This document shows positions 48,852 through 58,426 of a stretch of DNA of 64,000 nt, piece after piece; positions within the stretch are counted from its first letter, which is position 1; every line of letters starts with the position of its first letter. This DNA is from Dysosmobacter sp. Marseille-Q4140 (GTDB lineage Bacteria; Bacillota; Clostridia; Oscillospirales; Oscillospiraceae). Made by a program: the position numbers and the translations under genes. The DNA lies in the NCBI GenBank assembly GCA_018228705.1, contig CP073694.1, forward strand, positions 806,001 through 870,000, in the 5' to 3' direction. The notes beneath the pieces were generated by a model, which saw nothing but the letters and a program-made list of their open reading frames with translations, did not search any database and had not been told where the DNA came from.

Positions 48852-50026
48852 AGGAACTGGAACTGAAATACGGCTGCAATCCCAATCAAAAGCCCTCCCG
48901 CATCTTCATGCGGGAGGGAGCTGAACTTCCCCTCACCGTGCTGAACGGCAAGCCGGGCTACATCAATTTTCTGGACGCGCTGAACTCCTGGCAGCTGGTG
49001 CGGGAGCTGAAGGCCACCACGGGCCTGCCCGCCGCCGCCAGCTTCAAGCACGTCTCCCCCGCCGGGGCCGCCGTAGGCGCGCCCCTGACCGAGACGGACC
49101 GGAAGATCTACTTTGTGGACCCCGGCGCGGACCTCAGCCCCATCGCCTGCGCCTACATCCGGGCCCGGGGCGCCGACCGGCTGTGCTCCTACGGCGACTG
49201 GGCGGCCCTTTCCGATGTCTGCGACGCCGCCACCGCCCGGTACTTAAAGTACGAGGTGTCCGACGGCATCATCGCCCCCGGCTACACCGACGAGGCCCTG
49301 GAGATCCTGAAAGCCAAGAAGAAGGGCAATTACAACGTGGTGAGAATCGACCCGGACTACGTACCCGCGCCCCAGGAGTACAAGGACGTGTTCGGCGTCA
49401 CCTTCCAGCAGGGCCGCAACAACTTTAAAATCGACGAGGAATTGCTGGGCAACATCGTAACGGTCAACAAGGACCTGCCCCAGCAGGCCAAGATTGACAT
49501 GATCGTGGCCCTCATCACCCTCAAGTACACCCAGTCCAACTCCGTGTGCTACGTGAAGGACGGCCAGGCCATCGGCGTGGGCGCCGGCCAGCAGAGCCGC
49601 ATCCACTGCACCCGCCTGGCCGGCTCCAAGGCAGACAACTGGTGGCTGCGCCAGCACCCCAAGGTACTTGGATTGCAGTTCGTGGAGGGCATCCGCCGCC
49701 CGGACCGGGACAACGCCATCGACATCTACACCTCCGACGAGTACGAGGACATCCTGGCCGAGGGCGTGTGGCAGCAGACCTTTGCCGTGAAGCCGGAGGT
49801 GCTGACGGCGGAGGAGAAAAAGGCCTGGATCGCCCGGCTCACCGGCGTCACCTGCGGGTCTGACGCCTTCTTCCCCTTCGGGGACAATGTGGAGCGGGCC
49901 CGGAAGTCCGGCGTGCAGTACATCGCCGAGCCCGGCGGCTCCATCCGGGACGACCACGTGATCGAGACGGCCGACAAGTACGGCATGGTCATGTGCTTTA
50001 CGGGGATGCGGCTGTTCCACCATTGA
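48848..50026 (+). CDS. purH: AICAR transformylase (PurH without IMP cyclohydrolase domain)
   Basis: 392 residues, matching only the C-terminal transformylase part of bifunctional PurH. LKYGCNPNQKPSRIF, FKHVSPAGAAVG, YTQSNSVCYVKDGQ, IGVGAGQQSRIHCTRLAG and DAFFPFGDNVERA are transformylase motifs; the N-terminal MGS-like cyclohydrolase domain is missing and no neighbouring gene replaces it. ATGA overlap with purN. Clostridia with this form use a separate IMP cyclohydrolase elsewhere. Confidence 0.93.
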   Translation: MKELELKYGCNPNQKPSRIFMREGAELPLTVLNGKPGYINFLDALNSWQLVRELKATTGLPAAASFKHVSPAGAAVGAPLTETDRKIYFVDPGADLSPIACAYIRARGADRLCSYGDWAALSDVCDAATARYLKYEVSDGIIAPGYTDEALEILKAKKKGNYNVVRIDPDYVPAPQEYKDVFGVTFQQGRNNFKIDEELLGNIVTVNKDLPQQAKIDMIVALITLKYTQSNSVCYVKDGQAIGVGAGQQSRIHCTRLAGSKADNWWLRQHPKVLGLQFVEGIRRPDRDNAIDIYTSDEYEDILAEGVWQQTFAVKPEVLTAEEKKAWIARLTGVTCGSDAFFPFGDNVERARKSGVQYIAEPGGSIRDDHVIETADKYGMVMCFTGMRLFHH

Positions 50027-50163
50027 GATAGAGGGGGAGCTGGCTGACACCGTTGCGGCATTGCGATTCCCGGCCCTATTGGGGCCGCCAATCGCGCCGC
50101 TGCCTCGAAAGCAGCTCGCTTAATCCGCCTCAGGCGGCGCTTTGCTGCTTTCCCCTCTATCTC
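50025..50163. repeat. cloverleaf-like inverted-repeat element between purH and purD
   Basis: Perfect 12-bp outer arms GAGATAGAGGGG (50025-50036) and CCCCTCTATCTC (50152-50163) enclose three inner hairpins: GCGATT-CGGCCC with GGGCCG-AATCGC, GCTGC/GCAGC, and CCGCC/GGCGG. The left arm begins in the purH stop codon. It could be a small non-autonomous mobile element or a structured RNA. Confidence 0.65.
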
Positions 50164-50169
50164 CCCCAC

Positions 50170-50252
50170 CACCAGTGACATCGGTCACTGGTGAGCGCCG
50201 CCCAAGGCGGCTGGGTCAAAGTATTTTCGCCACGTACACGCCGCGGCGAAAA
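50170..50252. repeat. further inverted repeats upstream of purD
   Basis: A perfect 10-bp hairpin CACCAGTGAC-ATCG-GTCACTGGTG (50170-50193), a GCCGCC/GGCGGC hairpin, and TTTTCGCC (50224-50231) paired with GGCGAAAA (50245-50252). None forms a good terminator alone. Confidence 0.6.
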
Positions 50253-50265
50253 TGATTGCCAAATG

Positions 50266-50288
50266 AATTTGCCTTCGGCAAATTTTTT
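50266..50288 (+). terminator. terminator-like hairpin before purD
   Basis: AATTTGCC-TTC-GGCAAATT followed by TTTTCGG, 68 bases before the purD start. It may attenuate transcription from purH into purD. Confidence 0.55.
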
Positions 50289-50355
50289 CGGTAGCCCAAC
50301 GTTTTTCCCGGCCTTGCCAGGGGCCAGGTCGCAGGATAAGAGGAGGATAATATTT

Positions 50356-51633
50356 ATGAATCTTCTGGTGGTCGGCGGCGGGGGCCGCGAGCACGCTATG
50401 ATCAAAAAGCTCCGGGAGAACTCGGAGGTGGAGACCATTTACGCCCTGCCGGGCAACGGCGGCATCGCCGCCGACGCCGTGTGCGTGCCGGAGATCGGCG
50501 CCAAGGACATCGGCGCCATCGTGGACTTCGCCGTCTCCCACGGCGTGGACTTCGCCGTGGTGGCGCCGGATGACCCCCTGGCCCTGGGCTGTGTGGACCG
50601 GCTCCACGAGGCCGGCATCCCCTGCTTCGGCCCCGACGCCAAGGCCGCCCGGATCGAGGCCAGCAAGGTCTTTTCCAAGAACCTCATGAAACAGTACGGC
50701 ATCCCCACCGCCGATTACCGGGTCTTTGACGACCCGGCCAAGGCCCTGGAGTACCTGCGCGGCGCCGACTTCCCCATCGTCATCAAGGCCGACGGCCTGG
50801 CCCTGGGCAAGGGGGTGTTGATCCCTCAGAACCTCTCTGAGGCGGAGGACGCCGTGAAGTCCATTATGGAGGACAAGGTGTTCGGCGCCTCCGGCAACGA
50901 GATCGTCGTGGAGGAGTTCCTCACCGGACCGGAAGTCAGCGTCCTGGCCTTCACCGACGGCACCGCCATCGTGCCCATGGTCTCCTCCATGGACCACAAG
51001 CGGGCCGGAGAGGGCGACACCGGCCTCAACACCGGCGGCATGGGCACCATCGCCCCCAACCCCTGCTACACCGCCGACGTGGCCCAGGTCTGCATGGAGA
51101 CCATCTTCCTTCCCACCCTGGCCGCCATGCGGGCCGAGGGCTGCCCCTTCAAGGGCTGCCTCTACTTCGGCCTGATGCTGACCCCCAAGGGGCCCAAAGT
51201 CATCGAGTACAACTGCCGCTTCGGCGACCCGGAGACCCAGGTGGTGCTGCCCCTGCTGAAAACCGACCTGCTGACCGTCATGCGGGCCGTGGAGAGTGAG
51301 ACGCTGGGCCAGCTCACCGTGGAGTGGCGCAGCGGTGCCGCCGCCTGCGTGATCCTGGCCTCCGGCGGCTATCCCGGCCACTATGAGAAGGGCAAGGCCA
51401 TCACCCTGCCGGACACTCTGCCGGAGAATGTCACCGTCTACCACGCCGGGGACGCTCTGACGGCGGAGGGCGCGCTGGTCACCTCCGGCGGCCGGGTGCT
51501 GGGCGTCACCGCTACGGCGGACACGCTGGAGGCGGCCCTCCGGGACGCCTATGCCGCCGCCGGCACCATCGATTTTGAGGGCAAGTACCTGCGCCGGGAC
51601 ATCGGCCGCCGGGCCCTGTCCCTCCAATCTTGA
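50356..51633 (+). CDS. purD: phosphoribosylamine-glycine ligase
   Basis: 425 residues. MNLLVVGGGGREHAMIKKL is the classic PurD start; PDDPLALGCVDRL, IKADGLALGKGV (ATP-grasp), GGMGTIAPNPCYT and YNCRFGDPETQ follow. ATG 50356 has AGAGGAGGA upstream; a longer frame upstream runs through the repeats and is not coding. It makes GAR. Confidence 0.96.
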   Translation: MNLLVVGGGGREHAMIKKLRENSEVETIYALPGNGGIAADAVCVPEIGAKDIGAIVDFAVSHGVDFAVVAPDDPLALGCVDRLHEAGIPCFGPDAKAARIEASKVFSKNLMKQYGIPTADYRVFDDPAKALEYLRGADFPIVIKADGLALGKGVLIPQNLSEAEDAVKSIMEDKVFGASGNEIVVEEFLTGPEVSVLAFTDGTAIVPMVSSMDHKRAGEGDTGLNTGGMGTIAPNPCYTADVAQVCMETIFLPTLAAMRAEGCPFKGCLYFGLMLTPKGPKVIEYNCRFGDPETQVVLPLLKTDLLTVMRAVESETLGQLTVEWRSGAAACVILASGGYPGHYEKGKAITLPDTLPENVTVYHAGDALTAEGALVTSGGRVLGVTATADTLEAALRDAYAAAGTIDFEGKYLRRDIGRRALSLQS

Positions 51634-51639
51634 CCACCG

Positions 51640-51849
51640 GGCCCGCCGCTGGGCGGCGGGCCTCAGAGTGGCGAAAAACCTTTTCGCCACTCTGAGCAAG
51701 TTTTTTGAACCTCTAAGAGTGTTCAAAAAACTTGTGATTGAAAACGAAAGGAACCCTTCCTGGGTTCCTCTCGTAACTCTCTTCCTTCCCGTCGCACAAG
51801 TTTTTTCCCCTTTCCCAACAAGTTCAGGCCCGCCGCTGGGCGGCGGGCC
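51640..51849. repeat. array of hairpins between purD and purL
   Basis: Five strong hairpins in 210 bases. H1 (51640-51662) and H5 (51827-51849) are identical (GGCCCGCCG-CTGGG-CGGCGGGCC). H2 (51664-51694) has 14-bp arms CAGAGTGGCGAAAA. H3 (51697-51734) has 14-bp arms CAAGTTTTTTGAAC. H4 (51749-51769) has arms AGGAACCC. CAAGTTTTTT recurs at 51798. This looks like clustered intergenic repeats with terminator-like properties. Confidence 0.7.
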
Positions 51850-51899
51850 TCTTTCCGCTGAAAAATACGCGCCTGCGGGCGCTTGGAGGTTTTGCCATC

Positions 51900-54800
51900 A
51901 TGGTACGACGCATTTATGTGGAGAAAAAGCCCCCCCTGCGGCAGGAGGCCTCGGAGCTGCTGCGGGAGCTGCAGACGCTGCTGGGCATCACCGCCCTGAC
52001 GGGTCTGCGCCTGCTCAACCGCTACGACGTGGAGGGTCTGGACGAGGCCGCCTTCCGCCGGGCGGTGAACACCGTGTTCTCCGAGCCCCAGGTGGACGAC
52101 GCCACCGCCTCCCTCCCCGCCGGGGACTTCACCGCCTTTGCCGTGGAGTACCTGCCGGGCCAATTCGACCAGCGGGCGGACTCCGCCCAAGCCTGCATCC
52201 AGCTGATGACCCAGGGCGAGCGGCCCCGGCTCCGCAGCGCCAAGGTGTATCTGCTCTCCGGCCAGCTCTCCCCCGCCGACGTGGAGAGGATCAAAGCCTA
52301 TGTCATCAACCCCGTGGAGGCCCGGGAGGCGGGCTTGGAGAGCGTGGAGTCTCTCGCCATGGAGGTGGACCAGCCCGCGCCGCCCATGGTGCTGGAGGGC
52401 TTCACCGCCATGGACGACCGCGCTCTGGAGGGGCTGATCGCCTCTTTGGGCCTGGCCATGGACCTGGGGGACCTCCAGTGCTGCCGGGATTACTTTGCCC
52501 GGGAGCACCGGGACCCCACCATCACGGAGATCCGCATTCTGGACACCTACTGGTCCGACCACTGCCGCCACACCACCTTCGGCACGGTGCTGACGGACAT
52601 CGCCTTTGACGATCCCCGGGCCAAGGCCGCCTACGACCGCTACCTCTCCATCCGGGAGGCCACCCACGCCGGGGAGAAGCCCGTGACTCTCATGGACATG
52701 GGCACCCGCGGCGCCAAGTATCTCAAGCAGCAGGGGCTGCTGCCCGATCTGGACGAGTCCGAGGAGATCAACGCCTGCACGGTGAAGATCGACGTGGACG
52801 AGGACGGCGTAAAGAAGCCCTGGCTGCTCCTCTTTAAGAACGAGACCCACAACCACCCCACGGAGATCGAGCCCTTCGGCGGCGCCGCCACCTGCATCGG
52901 CGGCGCCATCCGGGACCCCCTGGCGGGCCGGGGCTATGTGTACCAGGCCATGCGCGTCACCGGCGCAGCGGATCCCCGGACCCCCATCGCGGACACCATC
53001 CCGGGAAAGCTGCCCCAGCGCAAGATCGTCCAGTCCGCCGCCAACGGGTACAGCTCCTACGGCAACCAGATCGGCCTGGCCACGGGGCTGGTGGATGAGA
53101 TCTACCACAAGGGCTACGCCGCCAAGCGATTGGAGATCGGCGCCGTGGTGGGCGCGGTGCCCGCCGGCAGCGTCCGGCGGGAGGTGCCCCAGCCCGGCGA
53201 CGTGGTGATTTTGCTGGGCGGCCGCACCGGCCGGGACGGCATCGGCGGCGCCACCGGCTCCTCCAAGAGCCACGACAGCAAGTCCGTCGCCACCTGCTCC
53301 GCCGAGGTGCAAAAGGGCAACGCCCCGGAGGAGCGTAAGCTCCAGCGCCTCTTCCGCCACAGCGAGGCCGTGCGGCTCATCAAGCGCTGCAACGACTTTG
53401 GCGCCGGCGGCGTATCCGTGGCCGTGGGCGAGCTGGCGGACTCCCTGGACATCGACCTCTCCGCCGTGCCCAAGAAGTACGAGGGCCTGGACGCCACGGA
53501 GCTGGCCATCTCCGAGTCCCAGGAGCGCATGGCCGTGGTGGTGGAGGCGAAGGACGCCCCCCGCTTCATGGAGATCGCCGGGGAGGAGAACTTGGAGTCC
53601 ACCGTCGTGGCCACCGTCACCGACACTGGCCGCATGGTCATGCGCTGGAACGGCCAGACCGTGGCGGACCTGAGCCGGGCCTTCCTGGACACCAACGGCG
53701 CCGCAAAGCACGCCGCCGCCCGGGTGGAGGCCCCGCAGGCCTCCAAGTCCATCCCCGTCACCAACTTCCACGACACCCTCAAATCCTTTGCCGCGGATCT
53801 GAACGTCTGCTCCCGGCAGGGCCTTTGCGAGCGGTTTGACTCCACCATCGGCGCCGGCTCCGTGCTGATGCCCTTCGGCGGCAAGTACCAGAAGACCCCT
53901 GCCCAGGCCATGGCTGCCAAGCTGCCGGTGCTGGGCCACGAGACCACCACCTGCTCCATCATGGCCTGGGGCGGCGATCCACACGTGATGGACGATTCCC
54001 CCTACCGGGGCGCCTATCTGGCGGTGGCGGAGTCCGTGGCCAAGGTCATCGCCGCCGGCGGCGACCGGAGGAAGTGCTGGCTCTCTTTCCAGGAGTACTT
54101 TGAGAAGCTGGGCACCACCCCGGAGCGCTGGGGCAAGCCCGTGGCCGCCCTGCTGGGCGCCCTGTCCGCCCAGCTGGACCTCCAGTGCGCCGCTATCGGC
54201 GGCAAGGACTCCATGTCCGGGTCCTTCAACGACCTGGACGTGCCCCCCACCCTGGTGTCCTTCGCCGTGTCCGTGGGCCGGACGGACCGGATTCTCTCCA
54301 ACGAGTTCAAGGGCTCCGGCCACAAGGTCTATCTGCTCTCTCCCAAGACGGAGGCCGACGGGGCGCTGGACCCGGAGAGCCTGTGCGCCGTGCTGGATAC
54401 CGCCCAGCGCCTCATCGCCTCCGGCAAGGTCCTCAGCGCCGGCGTCACAGGCTTCGGCGGCATCGCCGTGTCGGTGATGAAGAGCTGCCTGGGCAACGGC
54501 CTGGGCTTCTCCTTCACCGACGCCTTCCTGCCCGCGGACCTCTTCGCCCGCCGCCCGGCGGCCATGCTGCTGGAGGCCGCGGAGGACCTGGACGACGGCA
54601 TCTGCGTCGGCGTCACCAACGGCAGCGGCTGCATCTGCTGCGAGTGCGAGTCCGTGACCTTGGGTGAGCTGACCGGACCCTACGACGAGACCCTGGAGGA
54701 CGTGTTCCCCATGACCGCCGATCAGGGCAGCGAAGCTGTGCCGGTGCTGGAGGCCCCTGCCTTCACCCGCGCTGCCCCCAAGGCGGGCTGCGCCGCGCCG

Positions 54801-55595
54801 AAGGTGCTGATCCCCGTGTTCCCGGGCACCAACTGCGAGTACGACAGCGCCCGGGCCGTGGAGCGGGCGGGCCTGGTGCCGGAGATCCTGGTGCTGAACA
54901 ACCGCTCCGCCGCCGACGTAGCGGCCTCCGCCAGACGCTTTGCCGCGGCGGCCCGGGAAAGCCAGGTCATCTTCATCCCCGGCGGCTTCTCCGGCGGCGA
55001 CGAGCCCGACGGCTCCGGCAAGTTCATCACCGCCTTCTTCCACAACGGCGAGGTCTCCGACGCGGTCATGGACCTGCTGAAGAACCGGGACGGCCTCATG
55101 CTTGGCATCTGCAACGGCTTCCAGGCCCTCATCAAGCTGGGCCTGGTGCCCTACGGCGAGATTCGGGACATGGACGACTCCTGCCCCACCCTGACCTACA
55201 ACGTCATCGGCCGCCACCAGTCCCGGATCGTCCGGACCCGGGTGGCCTCCAACCGCTCCCCCTGGCTGAGCCGGGTACACGTGGGCGACGTGGTCAGCGT
55301 ACCCATCTCCCACGGCGAGGGCCGCTTCCTGTGCCGTCCGGAGCTGCTGGCGCAGCTGGCGGAAAACGGCCAGATCGCCACCCAGTACGTGGACCTCACC
55401 GGCGCGCCCACCATGGATGTGGCCTTCAACCCCAACGGCTCCGTCTGGGCCGTGGAGGGCATCACCTCCCCCGACGGCCGGGTGCTGGGCAAGATGGGCC
55501 ACTCCGAGCGGATCGGCCCGGGCCTCTATCAGAACGTGCCCGGCCGGTACGACCTGGAGCTCTTTGCCTCCGCCAGGGATTATTTCACACTTTGA
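51900..55595 (+). CDS. purL: FGAM synthase with fused glutaminase domain (PurLQ)
   Basis: 1231 residues. N-terminal linker, then FGAM-synthase core: TYWSDHCRHTTFGTVL, KNETHNHPTEIEPFGGAATC (ATP/metal), GSVLMPFGGKYQKTP and GGKDSMSGSFNDL. From about residue 960 it is a class I glutaminase: KVLIPVFPGTNCEYDSARA, FIPGGFSGGDEPDG, Cys in MLGICNGFQALIKLG and His in SHGEGRF. It converts FGAR to FGAM with glutamine. This one-chain clostridial form explains the lack of purQ and purS. GGAGGTT precedes ATG 51900. Confidence 0.95.
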   Translation: MVRRIYVEKKPPLRQEASELLRELQTLLGITALTGLRLLNRYDVEGLDEAAFRRAVNTVFSEPQVDDATASLPAGDFTAFAVEYLPGQFDQRADSAQACIQLMTQGERPRLRSAKVYLLSGQLSPADVERIKAYVINPVEAREAGLESVESLAMEVDQPAPPMVLEGFTAMDDRALEGLIASLGLAMDLGDLQCCRDYFAREHRDPTITEIRILDTYWSDHCRHTTFGTVLTDIAFDDPRAKAAYDRYLSIREATHAGEKPVTLMDMGTRGAKYLKQQGLLPDLDESEEINACTVKIDVDEDGVKKPWLLLFKNETHNHPTEIEPFGGAATCIGGAIRDPLAGRGYVYQAMRVTGAADPRTPIADTIPGKLPQRKIVQSAANGYSSYGNQIGLATGLVDEIYHKGYAAKRLEIGAVVGAVPAGSVRREVPQPGDVVILLGGRTGRDGIGGATGSSKSHDSKSVATCSAEVQKGNAPEERKLQRLFRHSEAVRLIKRCNDFGAGGVSVAVGELADSLDIDLSAVPKKYEGLDATELAISESQERMAVVVEAKDAPRFMEIAGEENLESTVVATVTDTGRMVMRWNGQTVADLSRAFLDTNGAAKHAAARVEAPQASKSIPVTNFHDTLKSFAADLNVCSRQGLCERFDSTIGAGSVLMPFGGKYQKTPAQAMAAKLPVLGHETTTCSIMAWGGDPHVMDDSPYRGAYLAVAESVAKVIAAGGDRRKCWLSFQEYFEKLGTTPERWGKPVAALLGALSAQLDLQCAAIGGKDSMSGSFNDLDVPPTLVSFAVSVGRTDRILSNEFKGSGHKVYLLSPKTEADGALDPESLCAVLDTAQRLIASGKVLSAGVTGFGGIAVSVMKSCLGNGLGFSFTDAFLPADLFARRPAAMLLEAAEDLDDGICVGVTNGSGCICCECESVTLGELTGPYDETLEDVFPMTADQGSEAVPVLEAPAFTRAAPKAGCAAPKVLIPVFPGTNCEYDSARAVERAGLVPEILVLNNRSAADVAASARRFAAAARESQVIFIPGGFSGGDEPDGSGKFITAFFHNGEVSDAVMDLLKNRDGLMLGICNGFQALIKLGLVPYGEIRDMDDSCPTLTYNVIGRHQSRIVRTRVASNRSPWLSRVHVGDVVSVPISHGEGRFLCRPELLAQLAENGQIATQYVDLTGAPTMDVAFNPNGSVWAVEGITSPDGRVLGKMGHSERIGPGLYQNVPGRYDLELFASARDYFTL

Positions 55596-55599
55596 CCCT

Positions 55600-55627
55600 T
55601 GCTTTTCTCCACGGTTGTGGTATCCTA
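55600..55627 (+). promoter_or_regulatory. candidate promoter of guaB
   Basis: TTGCTT (55600-55605), 16-base spacer, TATCCT (55622-55627), 37 bases before the guaB ATG. guaB could therefore be expressed apart from the purine genes. Confidence 0.5.
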
Positions 55628-55664
55628 ATGCAAATCCGCAAATCTAAAGAAACGAGGTGGCCCC

Positions 55665-57176
55665 ATGGCTTACTTTTTCCCCGAACCCTCCCGCACGTTC
55701 AGCGAGTACCTGCTGGTGCCCGGCTACTCCTCCTCCGAGTGCATCCCCGCCAACGTCTCCCTCAAGACGCCGGTGGTGAAGTACCGCAGGGGCGAGGAGC
55801 CCGCCCTCACTATGAACGTCCCCATGGTCTCCGCCGTCATGCAGGCGGTCTCCGGCGAGCGCATGGGCATCGCCCTGGCCAAGGAGGGCGGCATCGCCTT
55901 CATCTACGTCTCCCAGCCCATTGCGGAGCAGGCGGAGATGGTGCGCAAGGTGAAAAACTACAAGGCGGGCTTCGTCACCAGCGACTCCAACCTGCGCATC
56001 GGCGACACCCTGGCCGACGTGCTGGCGCTGAAAGAGCGCACCGGCCACTCCACTATGGCCGTCACCGACGACGGTACCGGCACCGGCAAGCTGCTGGGCC
56101 TGGTCACCAGCCGGGACTACCGGGTCAGCCGCATGGACCCCGCCACGCCGGTGAAGGACTTCATGACCCCGGTGGAAAAGGTCATCTCCGCCGTAGAGGG
56201 CACCAGCTTGAAAACCGCCAACGACATCATCTGGGACCACAAGCTCAACGCCCTGCCCATCCTGACTGAGGACGGCCGCCTGGTGAGCTTTGTGTTCCGC
56301 AAGGACTACGACTCCCACAAGGACAACCCCCTGGAGCTGCTGGACGGCCAGAAGCGCTATGTAGTGGGCGCCGGCATCAACACCCGGGACTATGAAGAGC
56401 GGGTCCCCGCCCTGGTGGACGCCGGGGTGGACGTGCTGGTGATCGACTCCTCCGAGGGCTACTCCGAGTGGCAGGCCCGGACCCTCAAGTGGATCCGGGA
56501 CCGCTATGGCGACACCGTAAAGGTGGGCGCCGGCAACGTGGTGGACGGTGAGGGCTTCCGCTTCCTGGCGGACGCCGGGGCTGACTTTGTGAAGATCGGC
56601 ATCGGCGGCGGCTCCATCTGCATCACCCGGGAGACCAAGGGCATCGGCCGCGGCCAGGCCACGGCGGTCATCGACGTGGCGGCGGAGCGGGACCGGTACT
56701 TCGAGGAGACCGGCGTCTATGTGCCCATCTGCGCCGACGGCGGCATCGTCCAGGACTACCACATCACCCTGGCCCTGGCTATGGGCGCGGACTTCTGCAT
56801 GCTGGGTCGGTACTTCTCCCGCTTCGACGAGTCCCCCACCAGCAAGGTCCTCATCGGCGGAAGCTATATGAAGGAATACTGGGGCGAGGGCAGCGCCCGG
56901 GCCCGGAACTGGCAGCGCTACGATCTGGGCGGCGCCGCCAAGCTGAGCTTCGAGGAGGGCGTGGACTCCTACGTGCCCTACGCCGGCGCCCTGGCCGACG
57001 GCATGGCCACCACCTTGTCCAAGATCCGCTCCACCATGTGCAACTGCGGTGCCCTGACCATTCCGGAGCTGCGGGCCAAGGCCAAGCTGACCCTGGTCTC
57101 CTCCGTCTCCATCGTGGAGGGCGGCGCCCACGACGTGCTGCTGAAGGACACCACCAACTCCGGTAACCGCGGCTGA
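55665..57176 (+). CDS. guaB: IMP dehydrogenase
   Basis: 503 residues. A TIM barrel interrupted by two CBS domains ([40 protein letters not shown]). The active-site loop is [21 protein letters not shown] with the catalytic Cys, and [13 protein letters not shown] follows. It oxidises IMP to XMP, the first step to GMP, so the cluster runs from PRPP to the guanine branch. ACGAGGTGG precedes ATG 55665. Confidence 0.94.
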   Translation: MAYFFPEPSRTFSEYLLVPGYSSSECIPANVSLKTPVVKYRRGEEPALTMNVPMVSAVMQAVSGERMGIALAKEGGIAFIYVSQPIAEQAEMVRKVKNYKAGFVTSDSNLRIGDTLADVLALKERTGHSTMAVTDDGTGTGKLLGLVTSRDYRVSRMDPATPVKDFMTPVEKVISAVEGTSLKTANDIIWDHKLNALPILTEDGRLVSFVFRKDYDSHKDNPLELLDGQKRYVVGAGINTRDYEERVPALVDAGVDVLVIDSSEGYSEWQARTLKWIRDRYGDTVKVGAGNVVDGEGFRFLADAGADFVKIGIGGGSICITRETKGIGRGQATAVIDVAAERDRYFEETGVYVPICADGGIVQDYHITLALAMGADFCMLGRYFSRFDESPTSKVLIGGSYMKEYWGEGSARARNWQRYDLGGAAKLSFEEGVDSYVPYAGALADGMATTLSKIRSTMCNCGALTIPELRAKAKLTLVSSVSIVEGGAHDVLLKDTTNSGNRG

Positions 57177-57193
57177 GTATTCGCTTTGATAGA

Positions 57194-57228
57194 AAGCATC
57201 CCCCGTCCTTTACGGGCGGGGGATGCTT
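57194..57228 (+). terminator. hairpin after guaB
   Basis: 12-bp stem AAGCATCCCCCG / CGGGGGATGCTT; only CTGCC follows, with TTTTT 25 bases on. Probably the end of the purine transcript. Confidence 0.7.
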
Positions 57229-57313
57229 CTGCCGATAAACAGATCTTTTTAATTTACACTTTTTGACTTTCCGGACAGCTTAATCGTTTTTCTGTTAAGA
57301 TTCCACAAAAGGC

Positions 57314-57358
57314 TTGCATTTTTCCCTCAAAGACGTATAATAATAGGAAAACGATTAC
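57314..57358 (+). promoter_or_regulatory. ribokinase promoter with possible LacI/CcpA-like operator
   Basis: TTGCAT (57314-57319), 16-base spacer, TATAAT (57336-57341). Just downstream, GGAAAACGATTACC differs from the catabolite-response consensus at one fixed position. The operator call is weak. Confidence 0.55.
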
Positions 57359-57377
57359 CTCACAGGAGTTCAATGCC

Positions 57378-58376
57378 ATGCAAAGAAAACCTCGTATCTT
57401 AGTCGTGGGCAGTTTTGTGATGGATGTGATCGCCACCACTGAACGGGTGCCCGCGTCCGGTCAGACGGTCTACGGAAAATCCTTCCACACCGCTCCCGGC
57501 GGCAAAGGCGCCAATCAGGCGCTCCAGTGCGCCCGTCTGGGGGCGCAGGTCACCATGATGGGCTGTGTGGGCGACGACCTCTTCGGCCGCCAGCTGCTGG
57601 AGATCCCCCGCCAGGCAGGAGTGGATGTGAGCCGTGTGGTGGTCCGTCCGGGCATCAGCTCCGGTGTGGGCCATGTGACGCTGGAGGTGACGGAGCACAC
57701 CGCCCAGAACCGCATTGTGGTGATTCCCGGTGCCAACCAGACGCTGACGGTGGAGGAGGTGTCCTGGCTGCGGCAGGAGATGTCCTCTTTTGATATGGTG
57801 CTGCTGCAGCTGGAAGTCCCCATCGAGGTCAATCTGGCCGTGGCCGGCTGGGCCCGGGAGGCCGGCGTGCCGGTGATGCTGAATCCGGCACCCGCCACCG
57901 ATCTGGACGACCGTCTTTTGAAGCTGGTCACCTATCTGACGCCCAATGAGCAGGAGGCCTCGGCGGAAACCGGCCTGCCACTGCGGATGGACCAGCGGGG
58001 CATTCAGCGGGATGATCTGAAGAAGATCGCCGCAGCCCTGGCGGCCAAGGGCGTGGAGCACGTCATCATCACCTTGGGGGCCAATGGCTCCGCTGTGGTT
58101 TTGGGAGACGGCATCCAGTACATCCCTGCTGTACATATGGACCATGTGGCAGACCCCACCGCCGCCGGTGACTCCTTCGTGGGCGCCCTATGCGTCGGGT
58201 TGACCATTGGCCTTCCCCAGACGGAGGCCCTGGCCTTTGCCAGCCACACCGCTGCCATCACGGTCTCCCGGATGGGCGCCATGCCCTCCCTTCCCACATT
58301 GGAAGAAGTGGCGCAGCTGCTGCGCCAGCGGGCGTATCAGGGCTTTGATCTGTCCGTATTGGACGCCCTGCGTTGA
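57378..58376 (+). CDS. rbsK: ribokinase (PfkB family)
   Basis: 332 residues. VVGSFVMDVIATTERVPASG, APGGKGANQALQCARLGA (substrate), MLNPAPATDLDD and the catalytic DPTAAGDSFVGAL (Asp base and anion hole) are ribokinase features. It phosphorylates ribose or a related sugar; nucleoside scavenging would fit the setting. CACAGGAG precedes the ATG. Single gene with own promoter and terminator. Confidence 0.85.
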   Translation: MQRKPRILVVGSFVMDVIATTERVPASGQTVYGKSFHTAPGGKGANQALQCARLGAQVTMMGCVGDDLFGRQLLEIPRQAGVDVSRVVVRPGISSGVGHVTLEVTEHTAQNRIVVIPGANQTLTVEEVSWLRQEMSSFDMVLLQLEVPIEVNLAVAGWAREAGVPVMLNPAPATDLDDRLLKLVTYLTPNEQEASAETGLPLRMDQRGIQRDDLKKIAAALAAKGVEHVIITLGANGSAVVLGDGIQYIPAVHMDHVADPTAAGDSFVGALCVGLTIGLPQTEALAFASHTAAITVSRMGAMPSLPTLEEVAQLLRQRAYQGFDLSVLDALR

Positions 58377-58385
58377 TTCTTTTGC

Positions 58386-58413
58386 CGCGCCGCCTCCTAA
58401 AAGAGGCGGCGCG
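58386..58413 (+). terminator. terminator after ribokinase gene
   Basis: 11-bp stem CGCGCCGCCTC / GAGGCGGCGCG with loop CTAAAA, followed by CTTTCCTTTC. Confidence 0.8.
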
Positions 58414-58426
58414 CTTTCCTTTCTCC

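Noticed and set aside
51723..55502. Very long open frame antisense to purL (about 1260 codons), and similar ones antisense to nrdD, purC-purF and the por genes
   Set aside because: They mirror GC-rich codon positions of clearly real genes, have His/Gly/Val-rich compositions typical of antisense frames and lack ribosome sites.
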